From the NCBI RefSeq assembly GCF_002944315.1, contig NZ_CP024311.1, positions 968,501 to 1,032,500 of the forward strand: 64,000 bases of DNA, in the 5' to 3' direction. The notes under the pieces are model-generated. The model was not told where the DNA came from. It saw only the letters and a list, made by a program, of their open reading frames with translations, and did not search any database. The DNA is from Rhizobium sp. NXC24 (GTDB lineage Bacteria > Pseudomonadota > Alphaproteobacteria > Rhizobiales > Rhizobiaceae). The position numbers and the translations under genes are program-made. Each line of letters opens with the position of its first letter. The first letter of the stretch is position 1. Shown here one piece after another: positions 28,671 through 35,460 of the stretch.

Positions 28671-29729
28671 TTAGAATGCGTTCGCTGCCTGCTGTTGAAA
28701 ATCCGGACTCGCGTGAGCATAAGTCCGCTCAAACTCTTCCGACGTCATCCCCAAAGAAGCCGCCGCCTGTTCAGTATCGACGCCAGCCTGGGCAAGCCAC
28801 GTTGCACGGGTATGGCGCAAGACGTGCGGTGTGACATCGTCGGCAAAGCCAGCCGAATCCCGAATCGTTCTGAACGCCTTATGCGGCTTCGTGATCTTCT
28901 CCCCGGCATAGGTGATGACATAGCGCATGGTGACTGTCCGACCGTCCGAATCCGTCACCGTGTCGGCTTTATGCCAATACCGTAGGAAGCGGAGCAGGCG
29001 AGGGGGTATCTTCACCGGCGTCCGGCGCTTGTTGTGCGCTACGCGCTCGCCCTCAGCTCGACGGTAGATAACACCACGATCAAGGTCGACGTGGCCGGCC
29101 GTCGTGTTCGGCATCCACTGCAGGTTCAAGGTGGCAGATAGGCGCGTCCCGGTGTAAAGCCCGATCATGATGAGACGGACCAGATGGCCGCACTGCTTTT
29201 CTCGCCTGGCAGCACGCAATAACCGGGCAACTTCCTGCCTGGTTAGCCATTTCTGGCGCGGCATTCCCTTCTCTGGCAGCGTGATCTTCGGCACCATGTC
29301 GAGCGTATGTTCGCCGTGGTAGTAGCGGATCGCGGCGCGCAGCGTTTCCAGATCCCGGCGGGCACCGCCAAGATTTCCCCGATCGGCCGCATAGTCCCGG
29401 CACGTCTGCCCCTTGATTTCGGTCAGCAACATGTCGCCAAAGAAGTCGTTGACGCGATCGAGCATCGCCAGCGTCTCCTTTGGCCGCGCAGTTTGCTGGG
29501 CCTTCTCCTCGGAATAGACAATCACGATATCCGCTATCGTGACTTCAGCGGAACGACTGCTGCGCTGGGGCTGGTATTTGCTGGCGATATAGTTTGCGAG
29601 CCGCTCCTGAGCTGCTGCAACCTCATCCTCGCGGCATTCCGTGGGGATACGCTTGCTTCCGTCTTTGATAAACCAGGTGCCAGTGTCTGGCCTGAGCCAG
29701 AGCCGGGCAGGTCGCTTTTTTTGAGACAT
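28671..29729 (-). CDS. int: tyrosine-recombinase integrase
   Basis: A 352-residue site-specific recombinase that would integrate and excise the prophage at tRNA-Pro. Catalytic residues are R196 (TGTRLSA), H302 and R305 (HVLRHTRATW) and nucleophile Y337 (TYAHASPDF). The N-terminal part (residues 5-150) holds an AP2-like segment and a core-binding domain. ATG 29729 is used; the frame is open further upstream but overlaps the excisionase-like gene out of frame. The two share about 195 bases, an arrangement seen in related alphaproteobacterial phages. It faces the tRNA, as usual. Confidence 0.95.
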   Translation of the reverse strand: MSQKKRPARLWLRPDTGTWFIKDGSKRIPTECREDEVAAAQERLANYIASKYQPQRSSRSAEVTIADIVIVYSEEKAQQTARPKETLAMLDRVNDFFGDMLLTEIKGQTCRDYAADRGNLGGARRDLETLRAAIRYYHGEHTLDMVPKITLPEKGMPRQKWLTRQEVARLLRAARREKQCGHLVRLIMIGLYTGTRLSATLNLQWMPNTTAGHVDLDRGVIYRRAEGERVAHNKRRTPVKIPPRLLRFLRYWHKADTVTDSDGRTVTMRYVITYAGEKITKPHKAFRTIRDSAGFADDVTPHVLRHTRATWLAQAGVDTEQAAASLGMTSEEFERTYAHASPDFQQQAANAF

Positions 29730-29923
29730 TTCTGTTTCATCCTCTCGATGGCGTTGCGGGTGACGAAATCCTTTCCGGCGATCTGAAGGATTTCCAGATT
29801 GCCTTTGCGCGCTTCTGTTCGAAGAGCGGATTTCGTCAACCTGCCACCGAAGAACAGTTGGCAAGCCTGAACAAGGGTGACCGGCTCGTCGTCGCCGACA
29901 ACGATATCGTCCAGCGGACTCAC
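29534..29923 (-). CDS. excisionase-like small DNA-binding protein
   Basis: A 129-residue protein starting with GTG at 29923 behind GGGGAGAAG. The N-terminal 65 residues (DEPVTLVQACQLFFGGRLTKSALRTEARKGNLEILQIAGKDFVTRNAIERMKQKC) form an AlpA/Xis-like winged helix-turn-helix. The Ser/Gln-rich C-terminal half (SGSGQTLAPGLSKTEASVSPRNAARMRLQQL) resembles that of proteins encoded before integrases in rhizobial islands. It overlaps the integrase start by about 195 bases in another frame, so the extended overlap is unusual but both frames look coding. Role in excision is inferred from position and fold. Confidence 0.75.
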   Translation of the reverse strand: MSPLDDIVVGDDEPVTLVQACQLFFGGRLTKSALRTEARKGNLEILQIAGKDFVTRNAIERMKQKCLKKSDLPGSGSGQTLAPGLSKTEASVSPRNAARMRLQQLRSGSQTISPANTSPSAAVVPLKSR

Positions 29924-29926
29924 CGG

Positions 29927-30145
29927 TCACTTCTCCCCATTATCCACAGGTTTGGCGTCCTCGCTCTCCCCCTGGTCGGCCATCGCTTCGATCTCCACAA
30001 GCAGGTCGAAGGCGTGCATGGTTCCGTGATCGAGCGGGTCCCGCTCATGTTTCATGCTGAGAGATCGGGCCGCCATATTGAGCAGGCCAAGGACACGGCG
30101 AAGCTCGCCAAACTTATCGAGAATTTCAATGTTGCGGGCCATCAT
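29927..30145 (-). CDS. small phage early protein
   Basis: A 72-residue protein, MMARNIEILDKFGELRRVLGLLNMAARSLSMKHERDPLDHGTMHAFDLLVEIEAMADQGESEDAK, helical with an acidic tail. Its start overlaps the stop of the gene before it (ATGA) and its stop lies three bases before the excisionase start, so it belongs to one leftward operon. No family is recognised. The pattern resembles small phage proteins of unknown role. Confidence 0.65.
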   Translation of the reverse strand: MMARNIEILDKFGELRRVLGLLNMAARSLSMKHERDPLDHGTMHAFDLLVEIEAMADQGESEDAKPVDNGEK

Positions 30146-30351
30146 AGGTTCTCCGGAAGAGTGTCGACGAGGTTCTGCGCGTTGATGATTTCCTTATCGG
30201 CAGCTTCTGCCAGGATCTGGAAAGCGCAGTTTTCGCGGTTGTCGGTAAGGGATTCGGCAGCCATCTTGATTGCGTGAAGATAGCTTCTGGCGGCGCCGAG
30301 GGCGTCTTCGAATTCGATCTTGGTGTGTGTGGGCTTGGAAGGTTTAGGCAT
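30142..30351 (-). CDS. small phage early protein
   Basis: A 69-residue, probably all-helical protein (FEDALGAARSYLHAIKMAAESLTDNRENCAFQILAEAADKEIINAQNLVDTLPENL). It overlaps the upstream gene by eight bases (ATGCCTAA holds the start of this gene and the stop of the other) and the downstream gene by four. The tight overlaps are the main evidence that it is translated. Its length and helical content resemble those of the next gene, but no clear sequence match links them. Confidence 0.65.
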   Translation of the reverse strand: MPKPSKPTHTKIEFEDALGAARSYLHAIKMAAESLTDNRENCAFQILAEAADKEIINAQNLVDTLPENL

Positions 30352-30721
30352 CGACGATCTCCTTCAAGCATTTCTCCCAATAGGCGAAGATTTGACGAGC
30401 CCGACCACGACCGGCCCTCGCCTGAAGGGCAACCATCGTGAGAAACCCATGCTCGACGCCGGTAAGGGGGCGGGGCATGTCGTTGACGATGAGATTGAGG
30501 CAACCACTTCCGCCAACGTCGTCTTCCTCGTATTGGAGGTATTCGAGCGCAAGGCGTTCACCGATCATGCAGTCGACGGCGTAGTCACCGGTTCCGGAAA
30601 CATTCCAGAAGCAGCGATTGTGCTGGCCTTTCTTGGCCTTCGGAAGGGCCTTTCCGTCGCGCAGTGCGGTGAACGAAAGTATGCCGGGGTTGATGGATGG
30701 GAGATGATCTGAGCGCTTCAT
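30344..30721 (-). CDS. phage early protein of unknown function
   Basis: A 125-residue protein with no signal or membrane segment. It includes KKGQHNRCFWNVSGTGDYAVDCMIGERLALEYLQYEEDDVGGSGCLNLIVNDMPRPLTGVEHGFLTMVALQARAGRGRARQ, a compact alpha+beta body with two cysteines. It overlaps its neighbours on both sides by four and eight bases, typical of phage operons. I do not recognise it. Confidence 0.7.
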   Translation of the reverse strand: MKRSDHLPSINPGILSFTALRDGKALPKAKKGQHNRCFWNVSGTGDYAVDCMIGERLALEYLQYEEDDVGGSGCLNLIVNDMPRPLTGVEHGFLTMVALQARAGRGRARQIFAYWEKCLKEIVDA

Positions 30722-31008
30722 GACTCGGCACTCTCCTGGATACGGCTGCTAACAAAACAGAATTCGAGATCCCAAGCGATCTTCCCTCTGACCTCTTTAC
30801 CCGTTACTTCCGCGAGAGCAGCACGCAGTTGATCGAAATGGTATTCGACCCGCTCGCGTGCCGTCGTTACCGGCTCTGGCGCCTCAGCAGGATGGTGAGT
30901 GAATGCCACCGGAACGGCGGACGCGGCCGCCAACCCCGGCAATGCGGCAAGAAATGATCGGCGTGTGCAAGGCATAGCTTCGCCGGCCGTCTGAATCGTC
31001 GGTTTCAT
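30718..31008 (-). CDS. small protein with twin-arginine signal
   Basis: A 96-residue protein whose N-terminus reads CTRRSFLAALPGLAAASAVPVAF, a Tat signal (RR followed by F-L and a moderately hydrophobic stretch) ending near an AxA-type site. The mature part is a short helical segment (REYHFDQLRAALAEVTGKEVRGKIAW). It overlaps the next gene's start by four bases. Tat export of so short a phage protein is unusual; the segment could also act as a signal anchor. No family is recognised. Confidence 0.65.
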   Translation of the reverse strand: MKPTIQTAGEAMPCTRRSFLAALPGLAAASAVPVAFTHHPAEAPEPVTTARERVEYHFDQLRAALAEVTGKEVRGKIAWDLEFCFVSSRIQESAES

Positions 31009-31033
31009 GGTGTTTCTCCAATTTTGAAATGAT

Positions 31034-31052
31034 GCCGCGGATCAGCCGCGGC
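31034..31052 (-). terminator. possible terminator after the rha-like gene
   Basis: GCCGCGG-ATCAG-CCGCGGC is a perfect seven-base inverted repeat seven bases after the rha stop codon on the minus strand, followed by ATCATTTCAAAATT, which is T-rich but has no clean T-run. It may attenuate rather than stop the leftward transcript. Confidence 0.4.
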
Positions 31053-31058
31053 GCTGCA

Positions 31059-31790
31059 TCAATGTTTCAGGACCATCTTGAAGCGGCCCTCGATAAACGG
31101 GTGTGTGAAGTATTTCTCGCTCACCTGTTTGCACTCGGAAATGAATCGCTCGAACGCCTTGGTGACGTCCTTCTGCCAATAAACCGCATATGTGGCGCCA
31201 TCGGCCTCTGCACGGTCATTACGAACCAAGCCGGCGGGTTTTGGCGCGTAGAGCGATTGTCGCATGACAGCATCGATCGTTGCGTCCGACAGGCCGTAGA
31301 GCCGCCATATGCGCGTGCGGATGTGGACGATGCTTTCGGAATTGGCTGGCCGAGCGCTGAGAACCGTTTGCGCTGTCTCGACACGCTCGACGCGGGCGTC
31401 AATCGCTGTGATAGCTTTCGCTTGCTGCTCCTGCCGGCGCTCGACCTCGGCCTGAAGCTGCAGCATCTGGATCAACGTCTCGGTCGTGGTCAGAATGCGA
31501 GGGGAGGTAGCAGCCTGCTCAAGCTCTTGCCAGCGATCGACAAGGCGAGCCGTGAACTCGGGCGAGAGCTGAGCGACGATCACATAGCTGTCGCGCTTTC
31601 CGATCCGGTAGACCTCGACCGTCTGGCCCAGGTGGTTTTTAACTTCCCCCATTGGGGGATGTTGGATGACGCCACGTTCAGCAAGCCGTTCGATCGACTG
31701 CTTTACCTTATCGTGGCGCTTTTCAAGCAGGTCGGCGATGTCCTGACTGGACATCGTTACTGGTGCGGACATGCGGGTGAGGGAATTCAT
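31059..31790 (-). CDS. Rha-family phage regulatory protein
   Basis: A 243-residue protein. The N-terminal 90 residues (PVTMSSQDIADLLEKRHDKVKQSIERLAERGVIQHPPMGEVKN ... VEVYRIGKRDSYVIVAQLSPEFTARLVDRWQELE) form the pRha DNA-binding domain. A coiled coil follows (about 105-135), and the C-terminal domain (SIVHIRTRIWRLYGLSDATIDAVMRQSLY) resembles the ORF11/ORF6C family common to phage anti-repressor-like proteins. ATG 31790 has TGGAG upstream. Rha can block phage growth in hosts without integration host factor. A repressor-type palindrome lies before it, so CI probably controls it. Confidence 0.85.
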   Translation of the reverse strand: MNSLTRMSAPVTMSSQDIADLLEKRHDKVKQSIERLAERGVIQHPPMGEVKNHLGQTVEVYRIGKRDSYVIVAQLSPEFTARLVDRWQELEQAATSPRILTTTETLIQMLQLQAEVERRQEQQAKAITAIDARVERVETAQTVLSARPANSESIVHIRTRIWRLYGLSDATIDAVMRQSLYAPKPAGLVRNDRAEADGATYAVYWQKDVTKAFERFISECKQVSEKYFTHPFIEGRFKMVLKH

Positions 31791-31828
31791 GTGCACTCCA
31801 TCGGGTTGATGAAAATGCATTCTATTTT

Positions 31829-31842
31829 ATGGATTAATCCAT
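31829..31842. promoter_or_regulatory. candidate CI operator before rha
   Basis: ATGGATTAATCCAT is a perfect 14-base palindrome. The half-site ATGGATTTATCA recurs at 31858-31869 and a near-identical palindrome lies at the other side of the repressor gene. It sits about 40 bases upstream of the rha start and so could repress the leftward operon. Confidence 0.6.
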
Positions 31843-31866
31843 CGTCAACAGAAAAGTATGGATTTA

Positions 31867-32595
31867 TCAGAATTCCGGAATGTCGCGAGTTACTCGTATG
31901 ACAAAACCATGGACACTTACGCCCTGCTCATCATCGGACATGAACAAATTGTAAGTTCCGCGAGCCTCAATCGACCTATCAACGCGAATGACGTCTGACT
32001 CGTCATCGATGGGTCGCGTTACAAGGCTCAGCCCTTCAGGCGTCGCCACGCCTTCTCGCAGAGATATTTCGTCAAGGTCCAGATGGGGTACGGTTCGGAT
32101 GACTACGAGCAATCTGCCATGCAGGCTCATTTCCCTATCGTCATAAGGAACAGCGGCCGTGATAATGTCACCCTCCAGAATCCCGACGCTAGCCATACTG
32201 TTGTCCCCCATACGCGTCAGAAAAAGAGTGTGTTCTGGCGCGCTAGGATGGCTATAAAGGAGATATTGACCGTGAAACTTCTGTTTCGCTGCGTTCTTCT
32301 GAAAAATCCCCGCTCGCAGCACCCATTGAACATTAGCAAACTGGATATCTTTGATTTGCTCATTGGTCGGGCTCAAAAGCTCAGGGGTTTCAACATCTCC
32401 AAGGAGATAAGAAACAGAGCATTTTAGCGTCGTCGCGAGCCTACCCAAGGTCGCGACTGTCGGGCTTTTCGATTTGCCAGCAATTATGTCACGCACCGCT
32501 GTCTTTCCGAGATCGGAGAGCAGCGCCGCTTGAGTGGCATTCATGTTCAGCGCCTTGAGGCGGCTTTTGATGCGATTTGCGAGAATGTTTTCCAT
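31867..32595 (-). CDS. CI-like phage repressor (XRE helix-turn-helix plus S24 domain)
   Basis: A 242-residue protein. The N-terminal XRE domain (LKALNMNATQAALLSDLGKTAVRDIIAGKSKSPTVATLGRLATTLKCSVSYLLG) would bind the flanking operators. The C-terminal part matches LexA-type S24 peptidases, with a serine in MGDNSMASVGILEGD. The position of the catalytic lysine (usually VxVKRL) reads ISLREG, with Arg, so RecA-stimulated self-cleavage may be lost. ATG 32595 follows no strong ribosome binding site. It is divergent from the Cro-like gene. The repressor call is good; whether it cleaves is uncertain. Confidence 0.87.
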   Translation of the reverse strand: MENILANRIKSRLKALNMNATQAALLSDLGKTAVRDIIAGKSKSPTVATLGRLATTLKCSVSYLLGDVETPELLSPTNEQIKDIQFANVQWVLRAGIFQKNAAKQKFHGQYLLYSHPSAPEHTLFLTRMGDNSMASVGILEGDIITAAVPYDDREMSLHGRLLVVIRTVPHLDLDEISLREGVATPEGLSLVTRPIDDESDVIRVDRSIEARGTYNLFMSDDEQGVSVHGFVIRVTRDIPEF

Positions 32596-32664
32596 GGTAG
32601 GTACTATCCATATTCCAATCTTCAAAACAATTCTGTTGCATCCATAAAATAGAACTTCCAAAAA

Positions 32665-32678
32665 ATGGATTTATCCAT
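32665..32678. promoter_or_regulatory. candidate CI operator between repressor and Cro-like gene
   Basis: ATGGATTTATCCAT differs from the palindrome at 31829 by one central base. It lies in the 97-base divergent space, about 15 bases before the rightward gene and 70 before the repressor start. Further ATCCAT half-sites occur at 32606-32611 and 32639-32645, so several operators may exist. Confidence 0.6.
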
Positions 32679-32692
32679 ATACTTAATGATCT

Positions 32693-32965
32693 ATGGAAAA
32701 CGAACTCCGCAAAAACCTTCTCGAAACCGCAGCAGCGTTTGCGAAAGCGAATAATTGCGCTGTTTCTACAGTCTCGCGCCGGGTGAAGAACGATCCGAAC
32801 TTCTTTGCTCGCCTTAGGGACCCCAAGAATAGTTTCACCGCGCGAACCTACGATGAGGTCATGCGGTGGTGCGCCGACAACTGGCCCGCGGGGAAACAAA
32901 TGCCCCTCGGCCTAATGCGGTGGATGGCCGATACCGGCTATCGGAGTCAGGAGGCTTCAGTATGA
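32693..32965 (+). CDS. Cro-like DNA-binding protein
   Basis: A 90-residue protein, MENELRKNLLETAAAFAKANNCAVSTVSRRVKNDPNFFARLRDPKNSFTARTYDEVMRWCADNW, with a helix-turn-helix (LETAAAFAKANNCAVSTVSRRV). It is the first rightward gene, divergent from the repressor, and the operator overlaps its promoter. The position suggests a Cro function, although the sequence is not a classical Cro. Its stop overlaps the ssb start (ATGA). Confidence 0.75.
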   Translation: MENELRKNLLETAAAFAKANNCAVSTVSRRVKNDPNFFARLRDPKNSFTARTYDEVMRWCADNWPAGKQMPLGLMRWMADTGYRSQEASV

Positions 32966-33345
32966 TGCAAGCTGCCGCCTATGGCCGCCTCGGACAAGAT
33001 CCCCGGTCCATCTCCACCCAATCAGGAAAGCCGATGGCAGCCGCCTCCATGGCTGTTGCCGTTGGCGAGCAGGATGCTCCACCGCTCTGGATCAGCATTC
33101 TCGCATTCGGTCGTGTCGCCGAAGATCTCCTGCGCCTCCAAAAGGGCGACATGGTCAGCGCTTCGGGCCGCGTTCAGCGCAGCACATGGACCACGAACGA
33201 CGGAGAGAAGCGCGAGCAGCTTCAAATCGTTGCCGATTCCCTCGTCTCCAGCCGCACAGTCCGTCCCCACGGTGGCGGTCGCAAGCAGTCGGATCGCGGA
33301 CGACAGGAACAGCTTCCTGAACTCAACGATCAGATTCCGTTCTGA
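32962..33345 (+). CDS. ssb: phage single-stranded DNA-binding protein
   Basis: A 127-residue OB-fold SSB, shorter than the host version. AAYGRLGQDPRSISTQSGKPMAAASMAVAV ... LWISILAFGRVAEDLLRLQKGDMVSASGRVQRSTWTTNDGEKREQLQIVADSL is characteristic. The C-terminal tail ends in DQIPF, like the acidic-Pro-Phe tip of SSB that contacts other replication proteins. ATG 32962 has AGGAGG upstream and overlaps the previous stop. It belongs to the phage replication operon. Confidence 0.88.
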   Translation: MMQAAAYGRLGQDPRSISTQSGKPMAAASMAVAVGEQDAPPLWISILAFGRVAEDLLRLQKGDMVSASGRVQRSTWTTNDGEKREQLQIVADSLVSSRTVRPHGGGRKQSDRGRQEQLPELNDQIPF

Positions 33346-33353
33346 GGGCGGCA

Positions 33354-34079
33354 ATGTCAGAGAACGAAATCAAAGATACGAGCAGCGCGACGTGGAAATT
33401 CGAATTCGCCGACACCGTCCAAGCCGATCCAATGGCAAAGGGCGGGTGTCTCGCCGTCATCAGAGCCTATCTCAATTTCGCCAGTAAAGCCGATCCAAAG
33501 GCATTTTGTCCCCTGCCAGAGCTGATGTTGCGCACGGGCCTGAGTAAGCCCGCCATTCGTCGTGCCAAAGATACTCTGACCCGGCTCGGGTACCTGGAGA
33601 AGCTTTATGTGACTGAAGGCGGTGCTGTTATGTACCGTCTTGTGAACGCTCGTAAGCAGCTCATCGATGATCATCTGCGGATTGCTCGTGAAAGTCTCGC
33701 GGCTGAACAGCGGGACCGGAAACGACGGGAGCGGAAGCGCAGTGGGGGGAAAGAAACGTTACCCCCGAAAATCGTCTTAGAGGAACGAAACGTTACCCCC
33801 GTTGGGAACGAAACGTTACCCAATACCGTAGAAGAATCCCGTAGAGGCTCTTGCTCTGAAGGAAGAGAGGGTACGTATACACACGTACACGCACGAGAGG
33901 GGAGCATCGACCATCCTTTCGATCCTCCACCGAGCACCGAAGACGGTGTTGCGTTCCTCATCAGCAAGGGCGTTCCCAGCCGGTTTCTTGAACAAGCGCT
34001 TCACAGATTGATGCGCCATGCCCTTTTCCAGTGCGACATCGACGATTGGCGACATGAAGCGGAGGTTGAACTCGCATGA
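33354..34079 (+). CDS. phage replication-initiator-like helix-turn-helix protein
   Basis: A 241-residue protein. The N-terminal 110 residues form a winged helix (FCPLPELMLRTGLSKPAIRRAKDTLTRLGYLEKLYVTEGGAVMYRLVN). The middle is basic and low in complexity (RDRKRRERKRSGGKE) and the C-terminal part (PSTEDGVAFLISKGVPSRFLEQALHRLMRHALFQCDIDDWRHEAEVEL) is a small helical domain. The position after ssb, and the iteron-like repeats within the gene, suggest a role like lambda O: binding an origin inside its own coding sequence. Helicase motifs are absent, so a host helicase would have to be recruited. Function is inferred. Confidence 0.7.
   Translation: MSENEIKDTSSATWKFEFADTVQADPMAKGGCLAVIRAYLNFASKADPKAFCPLPELMLRTGLSKPAIRRAKDTLTRLGYLEKLYVTEGGAVMYRLVNARKQLIDDHLRIARESLAAEQRDRKRRERKRSGGKETLPPKIVLEERNVTPVGNETLPNTVEESRRGSCSEGREGTYTHVHAREGSIDHPFDPPPSTEDGVAFLISKGVPSRFLEQALHRLMRHALFQCDIDDWRHEAEVELA
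33753..33821 (+). repeat. iteron-like repeats (three GAAACGTTACCC) inside the replication gene
   Basis: GAAACGTTACCC occurs at 33753-33764, 33787-33798 and 33810-33821; the first two extend to GAAACGTTACCCCC. The copies fall in two different reading frames of the host gene, giving ETLPP, RNVTP and ETLPN, so the DNA rather than the protein is conserved. A palindromic AACGTT lies in each. This is what an origin iteron array would look like. Confidence 0.75.
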
Positions 34080-34330
34080 GGACGATTGTCTTTCCATACC
34101 ATCGCCGTCGAGCGCTCATCGATAAGATCGCCGACACCTTCGTCAACGAAGGATTACAGGCTGGCAACTCGCTTGCTTTCCTGATCGGCGCACAGATGGT
34201 GTCCGATCTTCTGAACAATGAAGCGCCTCAGGCCGATGTCGATGAGGCAATTACGCTCTTTGTGAGCGCATGGCGCACGGCCGCAATTCCACGTCTCGTC
34301 GAGCAACAACGCAAGGGCGGTGCGGCATGA
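34076..34330 (+). CDS. small phage protein
   Basis: An 84-residue protein beginning MRTIVFPYHRRRALIDKIADTFVNEGLQAGNSLAFLIGAQMVSDLLNN. It resembles short rhizobial proteins with a VFP-x-HRR start (DUF6074-like), though I hold this match loosely. The start overlaps the replication gene's stop (ATGA) and the frame shows an ordinary codon pattern. Function unknown. It converges on the DUF982 gene. Confidence 0.68.
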   Translation: MRTIVFPYHRRRALIDKIADTFVNEGLQAGNSLAFLIGAQMVSDLLNNEAPQADVDEAITLFVSAWRTAAIPRLVEQQRKGGAA

Positions 34331-34332
34331 CC

Positions 34333-34587
34333 TCACCCCTTGAAAACAAAAATCCCCGCTTCCCGAGCCGCGGTGATGAAGGCTTCACGAGCTTGATCAG
34401 TCGTTGCTCTCCCTTCGTGGGCGTTGATAAGAATCTGAGCTGCGGCGATATAGGCTTTAGCCTCGACGTCGCCGGGCCATTCATTCAACAGGAACTCAGC
34501 CGCGCGTTCGGTACTGTTGATCGTGACAAAGCGCCCGAGGTGAGCGGTTTCAATCGTTACCGGGTGATCCCACCATTGGCGTGGCAT
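34333..34587 (-). CDS. DUF982 family protein
   Basis: An 84-residue protein, the only minus-strand gene in this stretch. WWDHPVTIETAHLGRFVTINSTERAAEFLLNEWPGDVEAKAYIAAAQILINAHEGRATTDQAREAFITAAREAGI matches the DUF982 pattern, a family abundant in Rhizobium and present on its plasmids and phages. Function is unknown; a fold of two helices with a short sheet is likely. It begins at ATG 34587 and ends two bases from the neighbouring plus-strand gene. Confidence 0.82.
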   Translation of the reverse strand: MPRQWWDHPVTIETAHLGRFVTINSTERAAEFLLNEWPGDVEAKAYIAAAQILINAHEGRATTDQAREAFITAAREAGIFVFKG

Positions 34588-34649
34588 GACAGTGATCCTT
34601 CGAAATCAAAACCGGCGGTCGTGGGGTTTGTTCCGGGGAGGAAAATCCG

Positions 34650-34811
34650 ATGACCATCTTCGAAATACTCAAGATTCGATTTCGGCTGTGGCATCGAGCG
34701 TATTATTTCTCGCCACAGGCGCAGGCCATCCGTTCAGCTTGCCGCCCAATCAGAAGAACGTGGCCCGCATTTGATCGGTCCGTCTGGTGGATCGAGGGAG
34801 GATCTAGATGA
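34650..34811 (+). CDS. 53-residue phage protein
   Basis: MTIFEILKIRFRLWHRAYYFSPQAQAIRSACRPIRRTWPAFDRSVWWIEGGSR is encoded between an ATG preceded by GGGGAGG (eight bases upstream) and a TGA that overlaps the next ATG by four bases. The strong ribosome binding site and ATGA coupling support translation. The protein is basic and aromatic-rich (four Trp, two Tyr). No family is recognised; it could be a small nucleic-acid-binding or membrane-associated protein. Confidence 0.6.
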   Translation: MTIFEILKIRFRLWHRAYYFSPQAQAIRSACRPIRRTWPAFDRSVWWIEGGSR

Positions 34812-35011
34812 CGGGCTTTGTCGATCTATCGTCCTTCACGGGATTTCGCGTGTGCCAGGTCGAGCCCGGCACGATCATCAGCGATCCCCTCGGCAAAGAA
34901 CCGGACGTCATAGTTGACGACCAAACGGTAGCGATCCGCCGCGGCACCATGTTCGTAACCGAACGTGTTTTCAACCTGCTTCGCGAAAGCGTTCCGGAGA
35001 AGCGGCAATGA
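34808..35011 (+). CDS. small phage protein
   Basis: A 67-residue protein, MTGFVDLSSFTGFRVCQVEPGTIISDPLGKEPDVIVDDQTVAIRRGTMFVTERVFNLLRESVPEKRQ, mostly beta in its first half with a C-terminal helix. Both ends overlap neighbouring genes (ATGA), so it is one of a run of coupled early genes. Function unknown. Confidence 0.7.
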   Translation: MTGFVDLSSFTGFRVCQVEPGTIISDPLGKEPDVIVDDQTVAIRRGTMFVTERVFNLLRESVPEKRQ

Positions 35012-35460
35012 CCCAGATCCTCAACGTGACGAGAAACGATGACGGTCAGTACGAGCTTACCGATCAGCGCGGCAATGTCGTCGAAGGCCCATTTGACACC
35101 AATGCTGCGGCCTGGAAGGCGCTTGATCGGCTCGATACCCAAGCCGCCGATATTCCCGATCGTCACCGCAGCAACAAGAAGGTTCTTTGGGGCAAGCCGG
35201 AACCGGGAAAATCCAAAAAGGCGCGCCGGAAGGAAAAGAAGCGCCAGGAGCGGATGACCGCCAAGCAGGAACACCGGATGAAGGTCAACGCCGCAAAGGC
35301 GCCTGGCTGGGTTCGATCGGTCGCCGCAGCAAAGTTTGATCCGGCCGGCGAGCGGACTTACCGTGATCACCGGCTCGGCACGTTCGGACCGGCGTCCGAA
35401 GTCAAACGTATCGACCCGGCTGTGTATCTTGCCGAGAAAGCTGCGCGGGGTGAGCGTTGA
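35008..35460 (+). CDS. basic phage protein
   Basis: A 150-residue protein. The N-terminal 55 residues (LNVTRNDDGQYELTDQRGNVVEGPFDTNAAAWKALDRLD) look like a small sheet-helix domain. The centre is highly basic (GKPEPGKSKKARRKEKKRQERMTAKQEHRMKVNAAKAPGW) and the C-terminus is ordered again. Nucleic-acid binding is likely from composition alone. It is coupled to its neighbours. The name remains open. Confidence 0.7.
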   Translation: MTQILNVTRNDDGQYELTDQRGNVVEGPFDTNAAAWKALDRLDTQAADIPDRHRSNKKVLWGKPEPGKSKKARRKEKKRQERMTAKQEHRMKVNAAKAPGWVRSVAAAKFDPAGERTYRDHRLGTFGPASEVKRIDPAVYLAEKAARGER

